In this document: positions 1 to 9,434 of the stretch, in pieces
Numbering within the stretch: position 1 is the first letter of the stretch
Layout of the letters: each line of letters begins with the position of its first letter
The notes under the pieces: generated by a model
Databases searched by the model: none
What the model was told of the DNA's origin: nothing
Seen by the model: only the letters and a program-made list of their open reading frames with translations
Origin: Edaphobacter sp. 4G125
GTDB lineage: Bacteria; Acidobacteriota; Terriglobia; Terriglobales; Acidobacteriaceae
DNA length: 64,000 nucleotides
NCBI RefSeq assembly: GCF_014274685.1
Contig: NZ_CP060393.1
Span: 1,981,501-2,045,500, forward strand
Direction of reading: 5' to 3'
Translations under genes and position numbers: made by a program

Positions 1-35
1 CTATACAGAGAAACACTTTCGGTAAACTGTTGTAA

Positions 36-1292
36 GTGCGAATCCTGATCTACGGTCTTAATTACTCCCCAGAACTGACAGGGATCGGAAAATACACAGG
101 CGAAATGGCATCCTGGCTTGCTCGGCGCGGGCACGAGGTGTGTGTCGTCACGGCACCCCCTTATTATCCTGCGTGGAGCATCCGCGAGGACTATCGCGGC
201 ACTCTTTATAGGACCGAACGCCATTTTGGCGAACCGCTGGTCTATCGCACGCCACTTTATGTTCCAGCGAAACCGTCTGGTCTGAAGCGGATGGCGCACT
301 TGTTCTCCTTCATGCTGGGTAGTCTTCCTATCATGTTTCGGCAGTGTTTCTGGCGTCCGGATGTGGTTTTTACGGTAGAGCCGACTTTTTTCGGGGCTCC
401 AGTTGCGGTGCTCGTAGCGAAGGTGACGGGTGCCGCGTCGTGGCTGCATGTGCAGGACTTTGAGATCGACGCTGCCTTCGATCTCGGCCTGCTCCCGGCC
501 CATGGCCCGGTTCATTCGATCGCACTTGGTCTGGAGAAAGCTTTTACCCGGGCCTTCACTCGCGTTTCAAGTATCTCGAGCAAGATGGTCGAGCGGGCTG
601 AGGCGAAGGGGGTTCCTTCCAATCGGGTCACACTCTTTCCGAACTGGGTCGATATCGATGCTGTCCATCCGCAGGACCCCGATACTCCAAATTCCTTCCG
701 GCATGAACTTAGCCTGGAAGGCAAGATCATTCTGTTGTACTCAGGCAATATGGGGGCCAAACAGGGGCTTGAACTGCTGGCTCCGTTGGCCGCTTTATTT
801 GAGAAAGACCCGCGCGTCCATTTTGTCTTCTGCGGCGATGGTGCCTTCCGACCAACGCTTGAATCGCTCGTAGCCAATCGATCCAACGTAACTCTGCTTC
901 CATTGCAGCCCCTTGAGCGGTTGAATGATCTGCTCAATGCTGCTGATATTCACCTGTTACCGCAGAAAGCAGGAGCGGCCGACCTGGTCATGCCTTCCAA
1001 ATTGACAGGGATGCTTTCGAGCGGACGTCCAGTGATTGCGACTGCGGATGCAGGTACGCAGGTCGCCCGCGTTGTCAGCGGGGATTCGGCTGATGAAGCC
1101 TGCGGGCTTGTGGTTCCCGCAGAAGACCCAGCAGCGTTGTACGCAGCGGTCGAAGAACTTATCGAAGACCCTACGTTGCGCGCTAAGTTAGGCGTAAACG
1201 CTCGTCGCTATGCGGTCAACCACCTGGGGAAGCAGCAAGTGCTCGAACAGTTTGAACGCGATATTGAAGAACTGATTTCATCGATCAGATAA
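36..1292 (+). CDS. wcaI: WcaI-type GT4 glycosyltransferase
   Basis: A 418-residue GT-B fold glycosyltransferase that would transfer a sugar, probably fucose or a hexose from a nucleotide donor, to a lipid-linked exopolysaccharide intermediate on the cytoplasmic face of the membrane. The N-terminal GIGKYTGEM motif (about residues 16-24) is the acceptor-side loop typical of WcaI/GT4 enzymes. The C-terminal donor domain begins near LLYSGNMG and has PSKLTGMLSSGRPV, the usual nucleotide-sugar site. The start is GTG at 36, straight after a TAA at 33-35, because the first beta strand (MRILIYGLNYSPE) begins there; no clear Shine-Dalgarno is visible. It is followed by gmd and fcl on the same strand, so a role in fucose-containing exopolysaccharide is a context inference. 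The exact sugar is unknown. Confidence 0.85.
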   Translation: MRILIYGLNYSPELTGIGKYTGEMASWLARRGHEVCVVTAPPYYPAWSIREDYRGTLYRTERHFGEPLVYRTPLYVPAKPSGLKRMAHLFSFMLGSLPIMFRQCFWRPDVVFTVEPTFFGAPVAVLVAKVTGAASWLHVQDFEIDAAFDLGLLPAHGPVHSIALGLEKAFTRAFTRVSSISSKMVERAEAKGVPSNRVTLFPNWVDIDAVHPQDPDTPNSFRHELSLEGKIILLYSGNMGAKQGLELLAPLAALFEKDPRVHFVFCGDGAFRPTLESLVANRSNVTLLPLQPLERLNDLLNAADIHLLPQKAGAADLVMPSKLTGMLSSGRPVIATADAGTQVARVVSGDSADEACGLVVPAEDPAALYAAVEELIEDPTLRAKLGVNARRYAVNHLGKQQVLEQFERDIEELISSIR

Positions 1293-1318
1293 ACTGAATC
1301 TAGCCCACCCCGGAGCCT

Positions 1319-1325
1319 AAGGAGA
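1319..1325 (+). promoter_or_regulatory. Ribosome binding site deciding the gmd TTG start
   Basis: AAGGAGA lies 9 bases before TTG at 1335. The TTG is the only start that gives the complete Rossmann N-terminus of gmd ([14 protein letters not shown]), so this site supports a non-ATG start. Confidence 0.7.
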
Positions 1326-1334
1326 ACAGACGTT

Positions 1335-2420
1335 TTGAAGAGAGCCCTGATTACAGGAGTCACCGGCCAGGACGGAGCGTATCTTGCCCAGTTTCTTCTC
1401 GCTAAAGGCTATGAGGTTCATGGCATCAAACGCCGTACCTCGCTGTTCAACACGAATCGCATCGATCATCTCTACGAAGACCCGCATCAGCCGAATCCTC
1501 ACTTCATCCTGCATTATGGCGACCTCACGGATTCTTCATCGCTGATTCATATCGTGCAAAAGGTGCAGCCGGATGAGATCTACAATTTGGGTGCCCAGTC
1601 TCACGTACAGGTTTCCTTCGAACAGCCCGAATATACGGCCGATGCCGATGCCATCGGGCCGCTTCGTTTGCTGGAAGCGATTCGCATCCTGGGACTTGAG
1701 AAGAAGACGAAGTTTTATCAAGCATCAACCTCAGAGCTCTACGGTCTTGTCCAGGAGATTCCACAACGCGAGACGACGCCTTTTTATCCGCGTTCGCCCT
1801 ACGCTGTGGCGAAGATGTATGCCTTCTGGATCTGCGTGAACTATCGTGAAGCTTACGGAATCTTTGCCTGCAACGGCATTCTCTTCAATCACGAGTCGCC
1901 CCTGCGTGGCGAGACCTTTGTGACCCGCAAGATTACACGCGGTCTTGCACGGATCAAGGTTGGTCTACAGGACACTCTCTATATGGGGAACCTGGATGCC
2001 AAGCGCGATTGGGGCCATGCCCGCGACTATGTTGAGATGCAGTGGCTGATGCTCCAGCAGGAGAAGCCGCAGGACTACGTCATCGCCACTGGCCATCAGT
2101 ACAGCGTACGTGAATTCATTAATCGCTGCGCAAAACGGCTCGAGCTGGACCTCACATGGCAGGGGAGCGGTGTCGAAGAGAAAGCGTTCGATAGAAATGG
2201 GAAGCCTATCGTTGCTATCGATCCGCGTTACTTCCGTCCGACTGAGGTTGAGACACTGCTTGGTGATCCTTCGAAGGCTAAGCGTGAGCTTGGTTGGACT
2301 CCCCGCACCAGCTTCGAGCAACTCGTCGATGAAATGGTGGAAGCTGATCTCAAAGCGGCTCAGCGCGATGCTCTTGTTCGGAAGCATGGCTTCGACGCTT
2401 ACAACGTTCGCGAAAGTTAA
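1335..2420 (+). CDS. gmd: GDP-mannose 4,6-dehydratase
   Basis: Converts GDP-D-mannose to GDP-4-keto-6-deoxymannose, the first step to GDP-L-fucose, using bound NADP. The 361-residue protein is a normal-length short-chain dehydrogenase/reductase. The nucleotide loop GVTGQDG is at residues 8-14, the active-site region STSELYG at 131-137, and the catalytic Tyr156 and Lys160 lie in YAVAK; these positions match the numbering known for the E. coli enzyme (Thr132, Glu134, Tyr156, Lys160). The start codon is TTG with a good ribosome site. fcl follows after 21 bases, so the two consecutive steps are very probably co-transcribed together with the upstream glycosyltransferase. Confidence 0.96.
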   Translation: MKRALITGVTGQDGAYLAQFLLAKGYEVHGIKRRTSLFNTNRIDHLYEDPHQPNPHFILHYGDLTDSSSLIHIVQKVQPDEIYNLGAQSHVQVSFEQPEYTADADAIGPLRLLEAIRILGLEKKTKFYQASTSELYGLVQEIPQRETTPFYPRSPYAVAKMYAFWICVNYREAYGIFACNGILFNHESPLRGETFVTRKITRGLARIKVGLQDTLYMGNLDAKRDWGHARDYVEMQWLMLQQEKPQDYVIATGHQYSVREFINRCAKRLELDLTWQGSGVEEKAFDRNGKPIVAIDPRYFRPTEVETLLGDPSKAKRELGWTPRTSFEQLVDEMVEADLKAAQRDALVRKHGFDAYNVRES

Positions 2421-2441
2421 AATCAGGATACGAGCCTCCCT

Positions 2442-3410
2442 ATGAACAAAGACTCTCGCATCTTCATCGCCGGTCATCGCGGACTCGTCGGTTCTGCTAT
2501 CCATCGCGAACTAACGCGACTCGGATACACCAAGGTCATCACCCGTCCACGCGCCGAACTCGATCTGCTGGATTCCACCGCAGTTAACAACTTCTTTGCG
2601 GAAGAGAGGCCGGAGTATGTTTTTCTTGCTGCGGCGAAGGTCGGCGGCATCCTCGCGAACAATACTTATCCCGCAGACTTCATTCGCGACAACCTCGTCC
2701 TGCAGACCAACATCATCGATGCCGGCTATCAGAACCAGGTGAAGCGCCTGCTCTTTCTCGGCTCTTCCTGCATCTATCCCAAGCTGGCTCCGCAGCCGAT
2801 GCCAGAGTCTTCGCTGCTGACCGGCCCGCTGGAGCCGACGAACCGTCCCTATGCGTTAGCGAAGATCGCAGGAATCGAGATGTGCTGGAGCTATAACCGT
2901 CAGTATGGGACGCAATATCTCGCAGCCATGCCGACCAATCTTTATGGTCCTGGCGATAACTACGACCTTGCTAACTCGCACGTTCTCCCGGCTCTCATTC
3001 GCAAGACTGCCGAGGCAATCCGTACCAATGCGTCAAGCGTCACAGTCTGGGGTACTGGTACACCTCGTCGCGAGCTTCTCTACTCTGACGACCTCGCTCA
3101 AGCCTGCGTCTTTCTGATGAATCTAGAAGACGAGCGTTACAACACTCTCCTGACCGAGAACGAGCCGCCCTTGATTAACATCGGCACTGGCGAGGACGTT
3201 ACGATTCGCGAGTTGGCCGAGACAGTCTCTCTCGTATTGGGATTCAAAGGCTCGTTCGTCTTCGACGCAAGCAAGCCCGATGGAACTCCACGCAAGCTGA
3301 TGGATGTCACCCGTCTGCATTCCCTTGGCTGGCACCACACCACCAGTCTCGAAGAGGGAATTCGTCGAACCTGGGAGCAGGTTCGCGAGCGCCTTTCTGT
3401 TGCATCCTAG
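2442..3410 (+). CDS. fcl: GDP-L-fucose synthase
   Basis: Bifunctional NADPH-dependent epimerase/reductase that finishes GDP-L-fucose synthesis from the Gmd product. The 322-residue extended SDR has the dinucleotide loop GHRGLVG at 11-17, the active-site serine in GSSCIYP (about 107-113) and the catalytic pair Tyr137/Lys141 in RPYALAK, one residue shifted from the E. coli enzyme. It starts at ATG 2442, 21 bases after gmd. Its TAG stop (3408-3410) overlaps the stop of recQ on the other strand inside the four bases CTAG, so there is no room for a separate terminator between the two convergent genes. Confidence 0.96.
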   Translation: MNKDSRIFIAGHRGLVGSAIHRELTRLGYTKVITRPRAELDLLDSTAVNNFFAEERPEYVFLAAAKVGGILANNTYPADFIRDNLVLQTNIIDAGYQNQVKRLLFLGSSCIYPKLAPQPMPESSLLTGPLEPTNRPYALAKIAGIEMCWSYNRQYGTQYLAAMPTNLYGPGDNYDLANSHVLPALIRKTAEAIRTNASSVTVWGTGTPRRELLYSDDLAQACVFLMNLEDERYNTLLTENEPPLINIGTGEDVTIRELAETVSLVLGFKGSFVFDASKPDGTPRKLMDVTRLHSLGWHHTTSLEEGIRRTWEQVRERLSVAS

Positions 3411-5194
3411 TTGCGGGCTAGGGTCTTGGGTCGCCTCTTTCTGTGACTCCCTGAGCGGCGTCTGGGGGCGGCAGTATCCTTTATCTCCTCTGTAAGCAGG
3501 ACTGTAAGGTCATCTCCTTCATCACGCGTTCGTCCCTCGTAGGTAAGGGAGGCGCGTTTGAAGTTGATGACATTGCCTTCGGTGTTGGTAAAGGTGTCGC
3601 TCGTCAAGGTAATTAGACCGGCGCGAGTGAGCGCGTTCAGGTAAGCATCGAACTGCTTGCGATCGATTCCCAGTGCGAGATCAGTATGAAGTTTTCCGGT
3701 CGCTCGTGGCGCTGCTCCGTCGAGTGCACGCAGAATGGAACGGAGTTGTCTCTTCTCCTGTGCGGTCGGTTGGCGAAACGTCTGTGCTTGTGCACGCTCA
3801 GGAGAACAGAAATCGCAGTGTCCGCATGGGCGAAGACCATCCGTTGTATCGCCAAAATGCTGAATCAGAGCAGTCATGCGGCACTGTGGAGTCTCTGCGA
3901 AACGTGCCATCCTCTCGATCTGCGCGCGGCGAAAGGCAAGCTGTGCTTCGTACCCGGAACGCCAGTTGTTCTGGCCGGTAGCACGAAGATTTTCTGCTAT
4001 ATCGGCTACGGCTCCCCCTTGCGCGATCAGCTTCTCCGCTGCGCGCTCAAAGCTCTCAAGATCAAGCCGGAGCTCCTTTCGCAGCACCTCAGGAGTTTGG
4101 AACTCTTCAGTCAAGATGCGAGCCAGCCGTGCAAGCTCTGTGGCTGGAGGGTAATCGCGCTCCAGAAAGAAGTCGTGCATTTTGCGATCGGCGAAGGAGT
4201 GCAGCAGTACGGTTCGAGAGGGCTTCCCGTCGCGTCCTGCTCGTCCAATCTCCTGGTAGTAGGCCTCGACGGACGCGGGTAGAGCCGTGTGGATCACTGT
4301 GCGAACGTCAGATTTGTCGATGCCCATGCCGAAGGCGATCGTGGCAACGACTATTTCCAGCTGGCCCGAAAGGAAATGACGCTGCACTCGCTCGCGCGTC
4401 GCCGGATCAAGCCCGGCGTGGTAAGCGGCTGCTCTCCCTCCAAGTTGTGAAGCTAGTTCTTCGGCGGCTTTGCGCGAAGGCGCATAGACGATCGCAGGCC
4501 GGTTCTCTTCCACCTTCAGCAGATCGACGGTGAACTGGTTGCGGCGCGGCTTAGAAAGCTCGACTACTTCGATGGCCAGATTATGCCGTCGGAAGCCATG
4601 AATAAATAGCGATGGATTTTGCAGGCGAAGCTGGCTGGCAATATCACGCTGTACCTCGGGAGTGGCAGTTGCAGTCAGCGCCATGACCGGAGCAGGACGC
4701 AGCGAAGGCAGATACTCTCCGAGCATGCGGTAGTCCGGGCGAAAGTCATGGCCCCATTGCGAGATGCAGTGCGCTTCGTCGATCGCGATCAGGCTGGGTT
4801 TGCGTTTGGCCAGCATCTCCGGAAAGCCAGGCACGCGCATGCGCTCCGGGGCGATAAAGAGAAACTGCAGGGTTCCGTTCAGGTAATCGCGGCAGGCTTG
4901 GCGAGACTCCTCTCGCGATAAACCAGAGTGGATGCGTGCTGTTTGCAGCCCAAGTGCGGCCAACTTTGCGGATTGATCCTCCATGAGCGCAATCAACGGG
5001 GAGATCACCAGTGCGGTACCGCCACGTGCGAGGGCAGGCAGTTGGTAGCACAAACTTTTTCCTGCTCCTGTCGGCATAACCAGCAAAACATCACGACCTT
5101 CAGTCGCGGCACGACAGACGGGCTCCTGATTGGTACGAAATTCGGAGAAGCCAAACGTTTTATGAAGAAGATCGGAGAGGGAAGTGAAATCCAT
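3407..5194 (-). CDS. recQ: RecQ-family ATP-dependent DNA helicase (short form, no HRDC)
   Basis: A 3'-5' superfamily-2 DNA helicase for recombination and replication-fork repair. The 595-residue protein shows Walker A PTGAGKS (41-47), the DEAH box (139-142), motif III TATAT, motif [12 protein letters not shown] (314-323) and a RecQ zinc site made by Cys438, Cys457, Cys460 and Cys463. A winged-helix-like segment follows, then a basic tail ([13 protein letters not shown]) where longer RecQ proteins have an HRDC domain, which is absent here. It is transcribed alone: its start faces an inverted repeat at 5262-5280 and its end overlaps fcl. Short RecQ proteins of this kind are common, so the helicase activity is secure but the exact pathway is not. 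Confidence 0.92.
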   Translation of the reverse strand: MDFTSLSDLLHKTFGFSEFRTNQEPVCRAATEGRDVLLVMPTGAGKSLCYQLPALARGGTALVISPLIALMEDQSAKLAALGLQTARIHSGLSREESRQACRDYLNGTLQFLFIAPERMRVPGFPEMLAKRKPSLIAIDEAHCISQWGHDFRPDYRMLGEYLPSLRPAPVMALTATATPEVQRDIASQLRLQNPSLFIHGFRRHNLAIEVVELSKPRRNQFTVDLLKVEENRPAIVYAPSRKAAEELASQLGGRAAAYHAGLDPATRERVQRHFLSGQLEIVVATIAFGMGIDKSDVRTVIHTALPASVEAYYQEIGRAGRDGKPSRTVLLHSFADRKMHDFFLERDYPPATELARLARILTEEFQTPEVLRKELRLDLESFERAAEKLIAQGGAVADIAENLRATGQNNWRSGYEAQLAFRRAQIERMARFAETPQCRMTALIQHFGDTTDGLRPCGHCDFCSPERAQAQTFRQPTAQEKRQLRSILRALDGAAPRATGKLHTDLALGIDRKQFDAYLNALTRAGLITLTSDTFTNTEGNVINFKRASLTYEGRTRDEGDDLTVLLTEEIKDTAAPRRRSGSHRKRRPKTLARN

Positions 5195-5261
5195 GAGGCC
5201 CTCTCGTCATCTTCGCATATTGTTTGCCTCGGTGTATTTGCAAGAAGCGAGAATTCAGAAA

Positions 5262-5280
5262 AGAATCTATTCGAGATTCT
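5262..5280 (-). terminator. Small hairpin between recQ and the alcohol dehydrogenase gene
   Basis: AGAATCT (5262-5268), loop ATTCG, AGATTCT (5274-5280): a 7-bp stem just downstream of the dehydrogenase stop on the minus strand. There is no strong T-run, so it is at best a weak terminator. Confidence 0.35.
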
Positions 5281-5292
5281 GCTGCATCTGTG

Positions 5293-6303
5293 TCACTTCT
5301 CTACTTGAACCAGGATCTTGGTAAATGCGGCAGGTCGATTGCACCACTCTGCAAGAATTGCCGGCGTCTCTTCCATGCTGACGATGGCCGAAATGGCTCT
5401 CTCTGTCGGAAACTTACCCTGCTCCAGCATAGTGATCACTTCTCGGAAATCTTCCGGCAACGCATTACGCGAACCCATGATGTCCAGCTCCTTCTGGACG
5501 AAGAGTCGTGTTTCATAATCAACAGGTTCTTTTGCATACCCGATATACACGACCCGTCCAGCAAAGGCGACCTCCTGGATGGCCGCGCGATAGGTCTCAG
5601 ACAAGCCAATCGCTTCAATAATTACGTCCGGCCCGTGGCCTCCGGTCATCTCACGCAGACGGGAACGGAAGTCTTCATCGGCCGAGTGAATCAGGTCTGT
5701 AGCACCGGCAGCGCGAGCCGTCTCTAACTTTGCATCGTCGAGATCGATGGCGATGGTGCGAGCCCCACGAAATGCTGCTCCCGCAATGGCACCTAAACCG
5801 ACACCGCCACAGCCGAAGACCGCTACAACATCGTTTGCGGTCACCCGTCCACGCGCGACCGAATGGACACCTACAGTCAATGGCTCAACAAGGCAAAGTT
5901 CTTTCAAGGAGAGCGATGTTGAGGGATAGACTTTTTCCTCTGGAACCGTGATCCATTCGGTCAGCGCACCGTCACGCTGCACACCGAAGGTCTGATTGTG
6001 CTGGCAGGCATTAGGTCGTCCCCTGCGGCATGAAGCACAAAGACCACAGCTCGTATAAGGTGAAACAGTAACGGTTGTTCCTGACGGAACTGATGAAGAG
6101 CCTTCGACCACGGTTGCGGCAATCTCGTGCCCGATGATTCTCGGGTAGGTCACTAAAGGATTCTTACCGCGAAAGCTGTTGAGGTCGGTTCCGCAGAGAC
6201 CCACCATCTCTACTTTGAGCAACAATTCTTTTCCCGACCTCTGCGGCTCGCTCTTGTTTATGATGCGAGCGTCGCCAGCCGCCATAAGCGATATAGCTTT
6301 CAT
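5293..6303 (-). CDS. Zinc-dependent alcohol (sugar/polyol) dehydrogenase
   Basis: A 336-residue medium-chain dehydrogenase that would oxidise a secondary hydroxyl of a sugar, polyol or threonine-like substrate with NAD(P). Catalytic zinc ligands are Cys37 and His59-Glu60 (GHE); the structural zinc has Cys86, Cys89, Cys92 and Cys100. The Rossmann loop is [10 protein letters not shown] near residue 163. Length and motifs fit the sorbitol/L-threonine dehydrogenase branch. It lies in the same orientation as the isomerase-like and aldolase-like genes upstream but is separated from them by 533 bases with its own inverted repeat at 6353-6377, so it probably has its own promoter. Substrate unknown; the neighbourhood points to a sugar or sugar acid. 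Confidence 0.88.
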   Translation of the reverse strand: MKAISLMAAGDARIINKSEPQRSGKELLLKVEMVGLCGTDLNSFRGKNPLVTYPRIIGHEIAATVVEGSSSVPSGTTVTVSPYTSCGLCASCRRGRPNACQHNQTFGVQRDGALTEWITVPEEKVYPSTSLSLKELCLVEPLTVGVHSVARGRVTANDVVAVFGCGGVGLGAIAGAAFRGARTIAIDLDDAKLETARAAGATDLIHSADEDFRSRLREMTGGHGPDVIIEAIGLSETYRAAIQEVAFAGRVVYIGYAKEPVDYETRLFVQKELDIMGSRNALPEDFREVITMLEQGKFPTERAISAIVSMEETPAILAEWCNRPAAFTKILVQVEK

Positions 6304-6352
6304 CTTGTCTCTTTCTTCATTGCGCAGAGTTTTACCTGCGATCCCAGTTCAT

Positions 6353-6377
6353 TAGACGTGAATTAGTTGCACGTCTA
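6353..6377. promoter_or_regulatory. Candidate operator upstream of the zinc dehydrogenase
   Basis: TAGACGTG (6353-6360), 9-base spacer, CACGTCTA (6370-6377): perfect 8-base arms centred about 62 bases before the dehydrogenase start. Arm length and spacing suit a dimeric repressor. It does not resemble the TGTCGACA sites at 9354 and 11513, so a different regulator is likely. Confidence 0.45.
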
Positions 6378-6539
6378 GAACAGTTAGGATCTTGAAATAG
6401 GAGCTAGCCTGCGATGGCAGATTCTGTTTCACGGCAAGATTTTATTCCTTCTATGTCTATCCTTGCAGTTACTGCATTCGCGTAGTCAAGCAGTGTTCGT
6501 AGCAAGTCGGTTGAACCGAGTGCCAAACTCTATACGGAA

Positions 6540-6815
6540 TTGGAAGAATAAGCCCATGGTGGAATTTCCAGGGTACCTTATGCGAAGCTCCGATCTGGTC
6601 ACATGGCGAGCTTTGAGCCGAAGATACTGGATGGAATCGTTCCCATCGAGCATCCATACAGAATCACCACGCAGACTGAGACTGATCGCTATCGCTCCAT
6701 TTGAGAAGGCAAAGCAGAGACTACTGCAACAATACTGACACTGATTCCATACTATGCGTGGGCGAACCGTTCCCCTATGCCGATGCAGGTCTGGATTCCG
6801 TTCGTCGAGTCATAA
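6540..6815 (+). pseudogene. Remnant of a GH127-type (DUF1680) beta-L-arabinofuranosidase
   Basis: In the frame of position 6609 the DNA reads ASFEPKILDGIVPIE (about 6606-6650), then an in-frame TGA at 6702-6704, then LIPYYAWANRSPMPMQVW before TAA at 6813-6815. The last string closely resembles the conserved C-terminus of GH127 enzymes (IPYYAWANRG...M.VW.P), and the first resembles the FEP.LLGG strand that precedes it. Only the last part of the gene survives; the catalytic region is absent and stops break it further upstream. It lies opposite the catabolic genes around it. The family assignment rests on remembered consensus and is moderately sure; the pseudogene state is directly visible. Confidence 0.6.
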
Positions 6816-6836
6816 ACGGAATCCAGATTTTAGTTG

Positions 6837-8429
6837 TTAGAAATTCACTCCGCAGAGATGTACGTGAATCCCAAGTCCAGAGCACATCGCAGCCTTGACG
6901 GCCAAGGCCCGCAGGGCCTCTTCCCGACTTCCTGCATACGCAATGCTGACGTGGTTTGCCCGATGGCGAGCCATGAACTGGTTGCGTGAGACTCCTTCTG
7001 TGACGACGCTCACCATTGGCCACTGGCGCGTGACTTCGTTCCATCGTGCCTGGGTCTCTTCTTCAGGTAGGGTAATTACCTTTGCTAGCCCCATGTCGAT
7101 GTGTAGCTCGCCACCTTCGACGAAGACGCGGCTCCACACGATATCTCCAGGACGCCCGATCCCCTTCAGGGTTCCTCCACCAAGCGGGAAGTACATCGGG
7201 GGTTGGCGGTCGCTCTCTGATCCTGCATATCCGTTAACAAAGTGGCTTGCTGGAGCCGCTCCTGAGATCTGCCACAACCACACAAAGTCGTTTTCGTACT
7301 GTCGTCCCCATCGAACATCGTGTAGGGTCGTGGAAGGATCGAGTCCCAGTGCCTTCCAGCACCGGTTTGTAATAACTGCGTCAACGCCGGCGCATTCATC
7401 CACCTCGTTGAAGTGTGGAAGGGAGTCGCTTCGGAACAGTTCGTCCGCGCCTGTCTCATTCAAGACAGGAGGCCGGTCAGGATTGTTCAGCAAGCCTTCC
7501 ACGAGATCTGAAGCCGGGACGAGATCTTTCAAACCTTGCTGATACTGGATGCCAATTGCATCGCAGCCGAAATCGTCAGCGATGCGCAGAGCAGCGATAT
7601 ACATCTTGCACTGCTGAAGAATCTGTGTGTCGGTCAGCTCTGTCGCTTCATCTTTTCCAGTATGGAAGGTGAGTCCCTTTGCATCGAGCCAGTTTCTTAC
7701 ATTCTGTGCTTCTTCTGCGGAGACTCGTTGCATTCGTGCATATAGGGCCGATTGGCTCAGACGCTCTTTATAAAATCCCGAGCGGTTCATCTGCTCATCA
7801 TCGATGATGGCGTTGTACATTCCCATGCAGCCTTCATCGAAGACACCAAGAATGATCTTGCGTTCGACAAGTGTTTTTGCAAGCTGTTCACCTGTCTCGC
7901 GCTCCTGCTTCGGCAGGGAAGAGAGACTTAGCGAATGAACGTGGGAAAGGTCATGCTTCACTTCGCCTGTGCGCAGCCAATCGCGAATGATATTGCGGGA
8001 AAAATCATCTTGAAATGTCTCGCTCCAGATGCTGGAGAACCGAACTCCTGCCTTGACCATCGATCCATTCAGGTTCAGAAGCCCCACAAGACCGGGCCAC
8101 TGTCCCGACCAGTTTGCAGCCGTCAGGATCGGTCCTCGATGCGTACGCAGCCCCGGCAAAACATGATGGGTATACTGCCAGGCAGCAGTTGCGAACACCA
8201 AAGGAGCTTCGGCCGGAATCTTCCGGAAGACATCCATTCCCATGCGCTGGCTTGAGATGAACCCATGCTTCAAGCGACCGTCGTAAGGGAACGCCCGAAC
8301 CAGTTCATAACCTTCTTTGGCAAAGACCTCGACCAGCGTTTGTTCCAGTTCGGCTTGTGCGGGCCAGCATGTTTCGTTAGCAGCCTGCCGAAGGTCTCCA
8401 CTCGTCACTAAGTAAATCTGCTTATTCAT
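6837..8429 (-). CDS. L-fucose/L-arabinose isomerase family protein
   Basis: A 530-residue protein related to the C-terminal and core domains of L-fucose isomerase (aldose-ketose isomerase fold). Characteristic strings are FDEGCMGMYNA (about 198-208), with an acidic residue expected to bind the metal, GGTLKG, and a late MARHRANHVSIAYA, where the histidines match the metal-binding end of the family. True FucI is about 590 residues, so this is the shorter 'fucose isomerase-like' type found in many soil bacteria. Only 7 bases separate it from the aldolase-family gene upstream, so the two form one transcript under the promoter at 9325-9434. The actual substrate could be a deoxy sugar, pentose or related compound; the sequence does not decide it. 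Confidence 0.8.
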   Translation of the reverse strand: MNKQIYLVTSGDLRQAANETCWPAQAELEQTLVEVFAKEGYELVRAFPYDGRLKHGFISSQRMGMDVFRKIPAEAPLVFATAAWQYTHHVLPGLRTHRGPILTAANWSGQWPGLVGLLNLNGSMVKAGVRFSSIWSETFQDDFSRNIIRDWLRTGEVKHDLSHVHSLSLSSLPKQERETGEQLAKTLVERKIILGVFDEGCMGMYNAIIDDEQMNRSGFYKERLSQSALYARMQRVSAEEAQNVRNWLDAKGLTFHTGKDEATELTDTQILQQCKMYIAALRIADDFGCDAIGIQYQQGLKDLVPASDLVEGLLNNPDRPPVLNETGADELFRSDSLPHFNEVDECAGVDAVITNRCWKALGLDPSTTLHDVRWGRQYENDFVWLWQISGAAPASHFVNGYAGSESDRQPPMYFPLGGGTLKGIGRPGDIVWSRVFVEGGELHIDMGLAKVITLPEEETQARWNEVTRQWPMVSVVTEGVSRNQFMARHRANHVSIAYAGSREEALRALAVKAAMCSGLGIHVHLCGVNF

Positions 8430-8436
8430 CCTGCCC

Positions 8437-9324
8437 TCACTTTTGGTTCAGTTCCTGTGAAAACCACTTAGTAAACCATTCCCGTAGTTGCTCCGCTTCC
8501 TGCTTGCGCTGTGGGGAGAGAGGAAGAGGATAGGATTCCTCGGTAAATCCACGAACAGCGCTGGCCACCTTCAGACCCCAGGGAGTCGGCAACGGTCCAA
8601 TTTTATGGATGAATAGCTCCAACTGTCCTCGGAGTTGACCAAAATTAGGTTCTTTTCTATCGCTGAAAAACAAAGAGAGCATCAGCTCTGGAAGAGCGCA
8701 TGCGACACCTGAGACCACGCCGTCGCAGACGCCTTCTGACAGCGCGTCACACAGAGCGCTGTCATTGCCAATCAAACGTGTTGCCGGGATATTTTCACGG
8801 GTAATCGCCCGCACAATCTCCAAAGAGCCGCTACTGTCTTTTATCCCTTGGATGTTGTTGTGTTCTCTCAGGAGGGTGAGAACTGTATCGGTGTCGAGTC
8901 CGGAAGTAAACTGCGGCAAATTATAGAGCAGGATCGGAAGTTCAGTCTCCGATGCTACAGCGTGAATGAATTCACGAAGATCATCCTGTCGATACGGGAA
9001 AAAGTAAGGCATTGGGAGCAAGATCCCACTCGCGCCCGATGTTGCTGCCACTTTCGTGCGACGGATGGAACCCCGAGTATCGGCTGCACCAACTCCACAG
9101 AGAATATCCATATTGGGAGCCACGGAGCGAGCTTCTTGCAGTAACAGCCGCAATTCCTCTTCGGAATTGGATGTAAATTCTCCGGTGGCTCCGTTGATGG
9201 CATAGCCACTTAGTCCTTTTTCTTTCAAAACTTCTACTTGATGGCGATAAGAGGGAAGGTTCAATTCTCCGTCGTCGTTTCGAGGAGTCAGTAGAGCAGC
9301 ATATACGCCATTAAAACGGTTCAT
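8437..9324 (-). CDS. DHDPS/N-acetylneuraminate-lyase family aldolase
   Basis: A 295-residue (beta/alpha)8 class I aldolase. The Schiff-base Lys162 is in GIKDSSG, the catalytic Tyr134 in LLYNLPQF, and GATGEF at 45-50 is the carboxylate-binding loop. The family includes dihydrodipicolinate synthase, sialate lyase and 2-keto-3-deoxy sugar-acid aldolases. Next to an isomerase-like gene, a dehydrogenase, an FCD regulator and an MFS transporter, a role in splitting or dehydrating a 2-keto-3-deoxy sugar acid is the better inference than lysine synthesis. It is first in a two-gene transcript and diverges from the GntR regulator gene across a 110-base control region. Confidence 0.85.
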   Translation of the reverse strand: MNRFNGVYAALLTPRNDDGELNLPSYRHQVEVLKEKGLSGYAINGATGEFTSNSEEELRLLLQEARSVAPNMDILCGVGAADTRGSIRRTKVAATSGASGILLPMPYFFPYRQDDLREFIHAVASETELPILLYNLPQFTSGLDTDTVLTLLREHNNIQGIKDSSGSLEIVRAITRENIPATRLIGNDSALCDALSEGVCDGVVSGVACALPELMLSLFFSDRKEPNFGQLRGQLELFIHKIGPLPTPWGLKVASAVRGFTEESYPLPLSPQRKQEAEQLREWFTKWFSQELNQK

Positions 9325-9353
9325 TTGTAAAAGTATACATGTAGTAGTTTATA

Positions 9354-9361
9354 TGTCGACA
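9354..9361. promoter_or_regulatory. TGTCGACA candidate operator in the aldolase/GntR control region
   Basis: The perfect palindrome ATGTCGACAT (9353-9362) sits 30 bases before the aldolase start and about 73 before the regulator start. Its core TGTCGACA recurs at 11513-11520 before the MFS gene. GntR/FadR-type regulators use short GT...AC palindromes, so the FCD regulator encoded beside it is the natural candidate. A second palindrome, TACATGTA, lies at 9336-9343. Confidence 0.5.
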
Positions 9362-9434
9362 TTATTCATAATTTTAAAATGGAAAATTCAATTGCTACAC
9401 ATCACGGAATAGAATGTTCTAAACTCAACTCGAA

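Noticed and set aside
1..35. Possible end of a preceding gene
   Set aside because: Two frames end here (TAA at 23-25 and TAA at 33-35) and too few codons are present to decide whether either is real.
6463..6738. 91-codon frame containing EFPGYLMRSSDLVTW, which resembles a GH43 strand
   Set aside because: The resemblance is short and isolated, and another frame over the same DNA gives two GH127-like blocks in the right order, so the GH127 remnant is the simpler reading.
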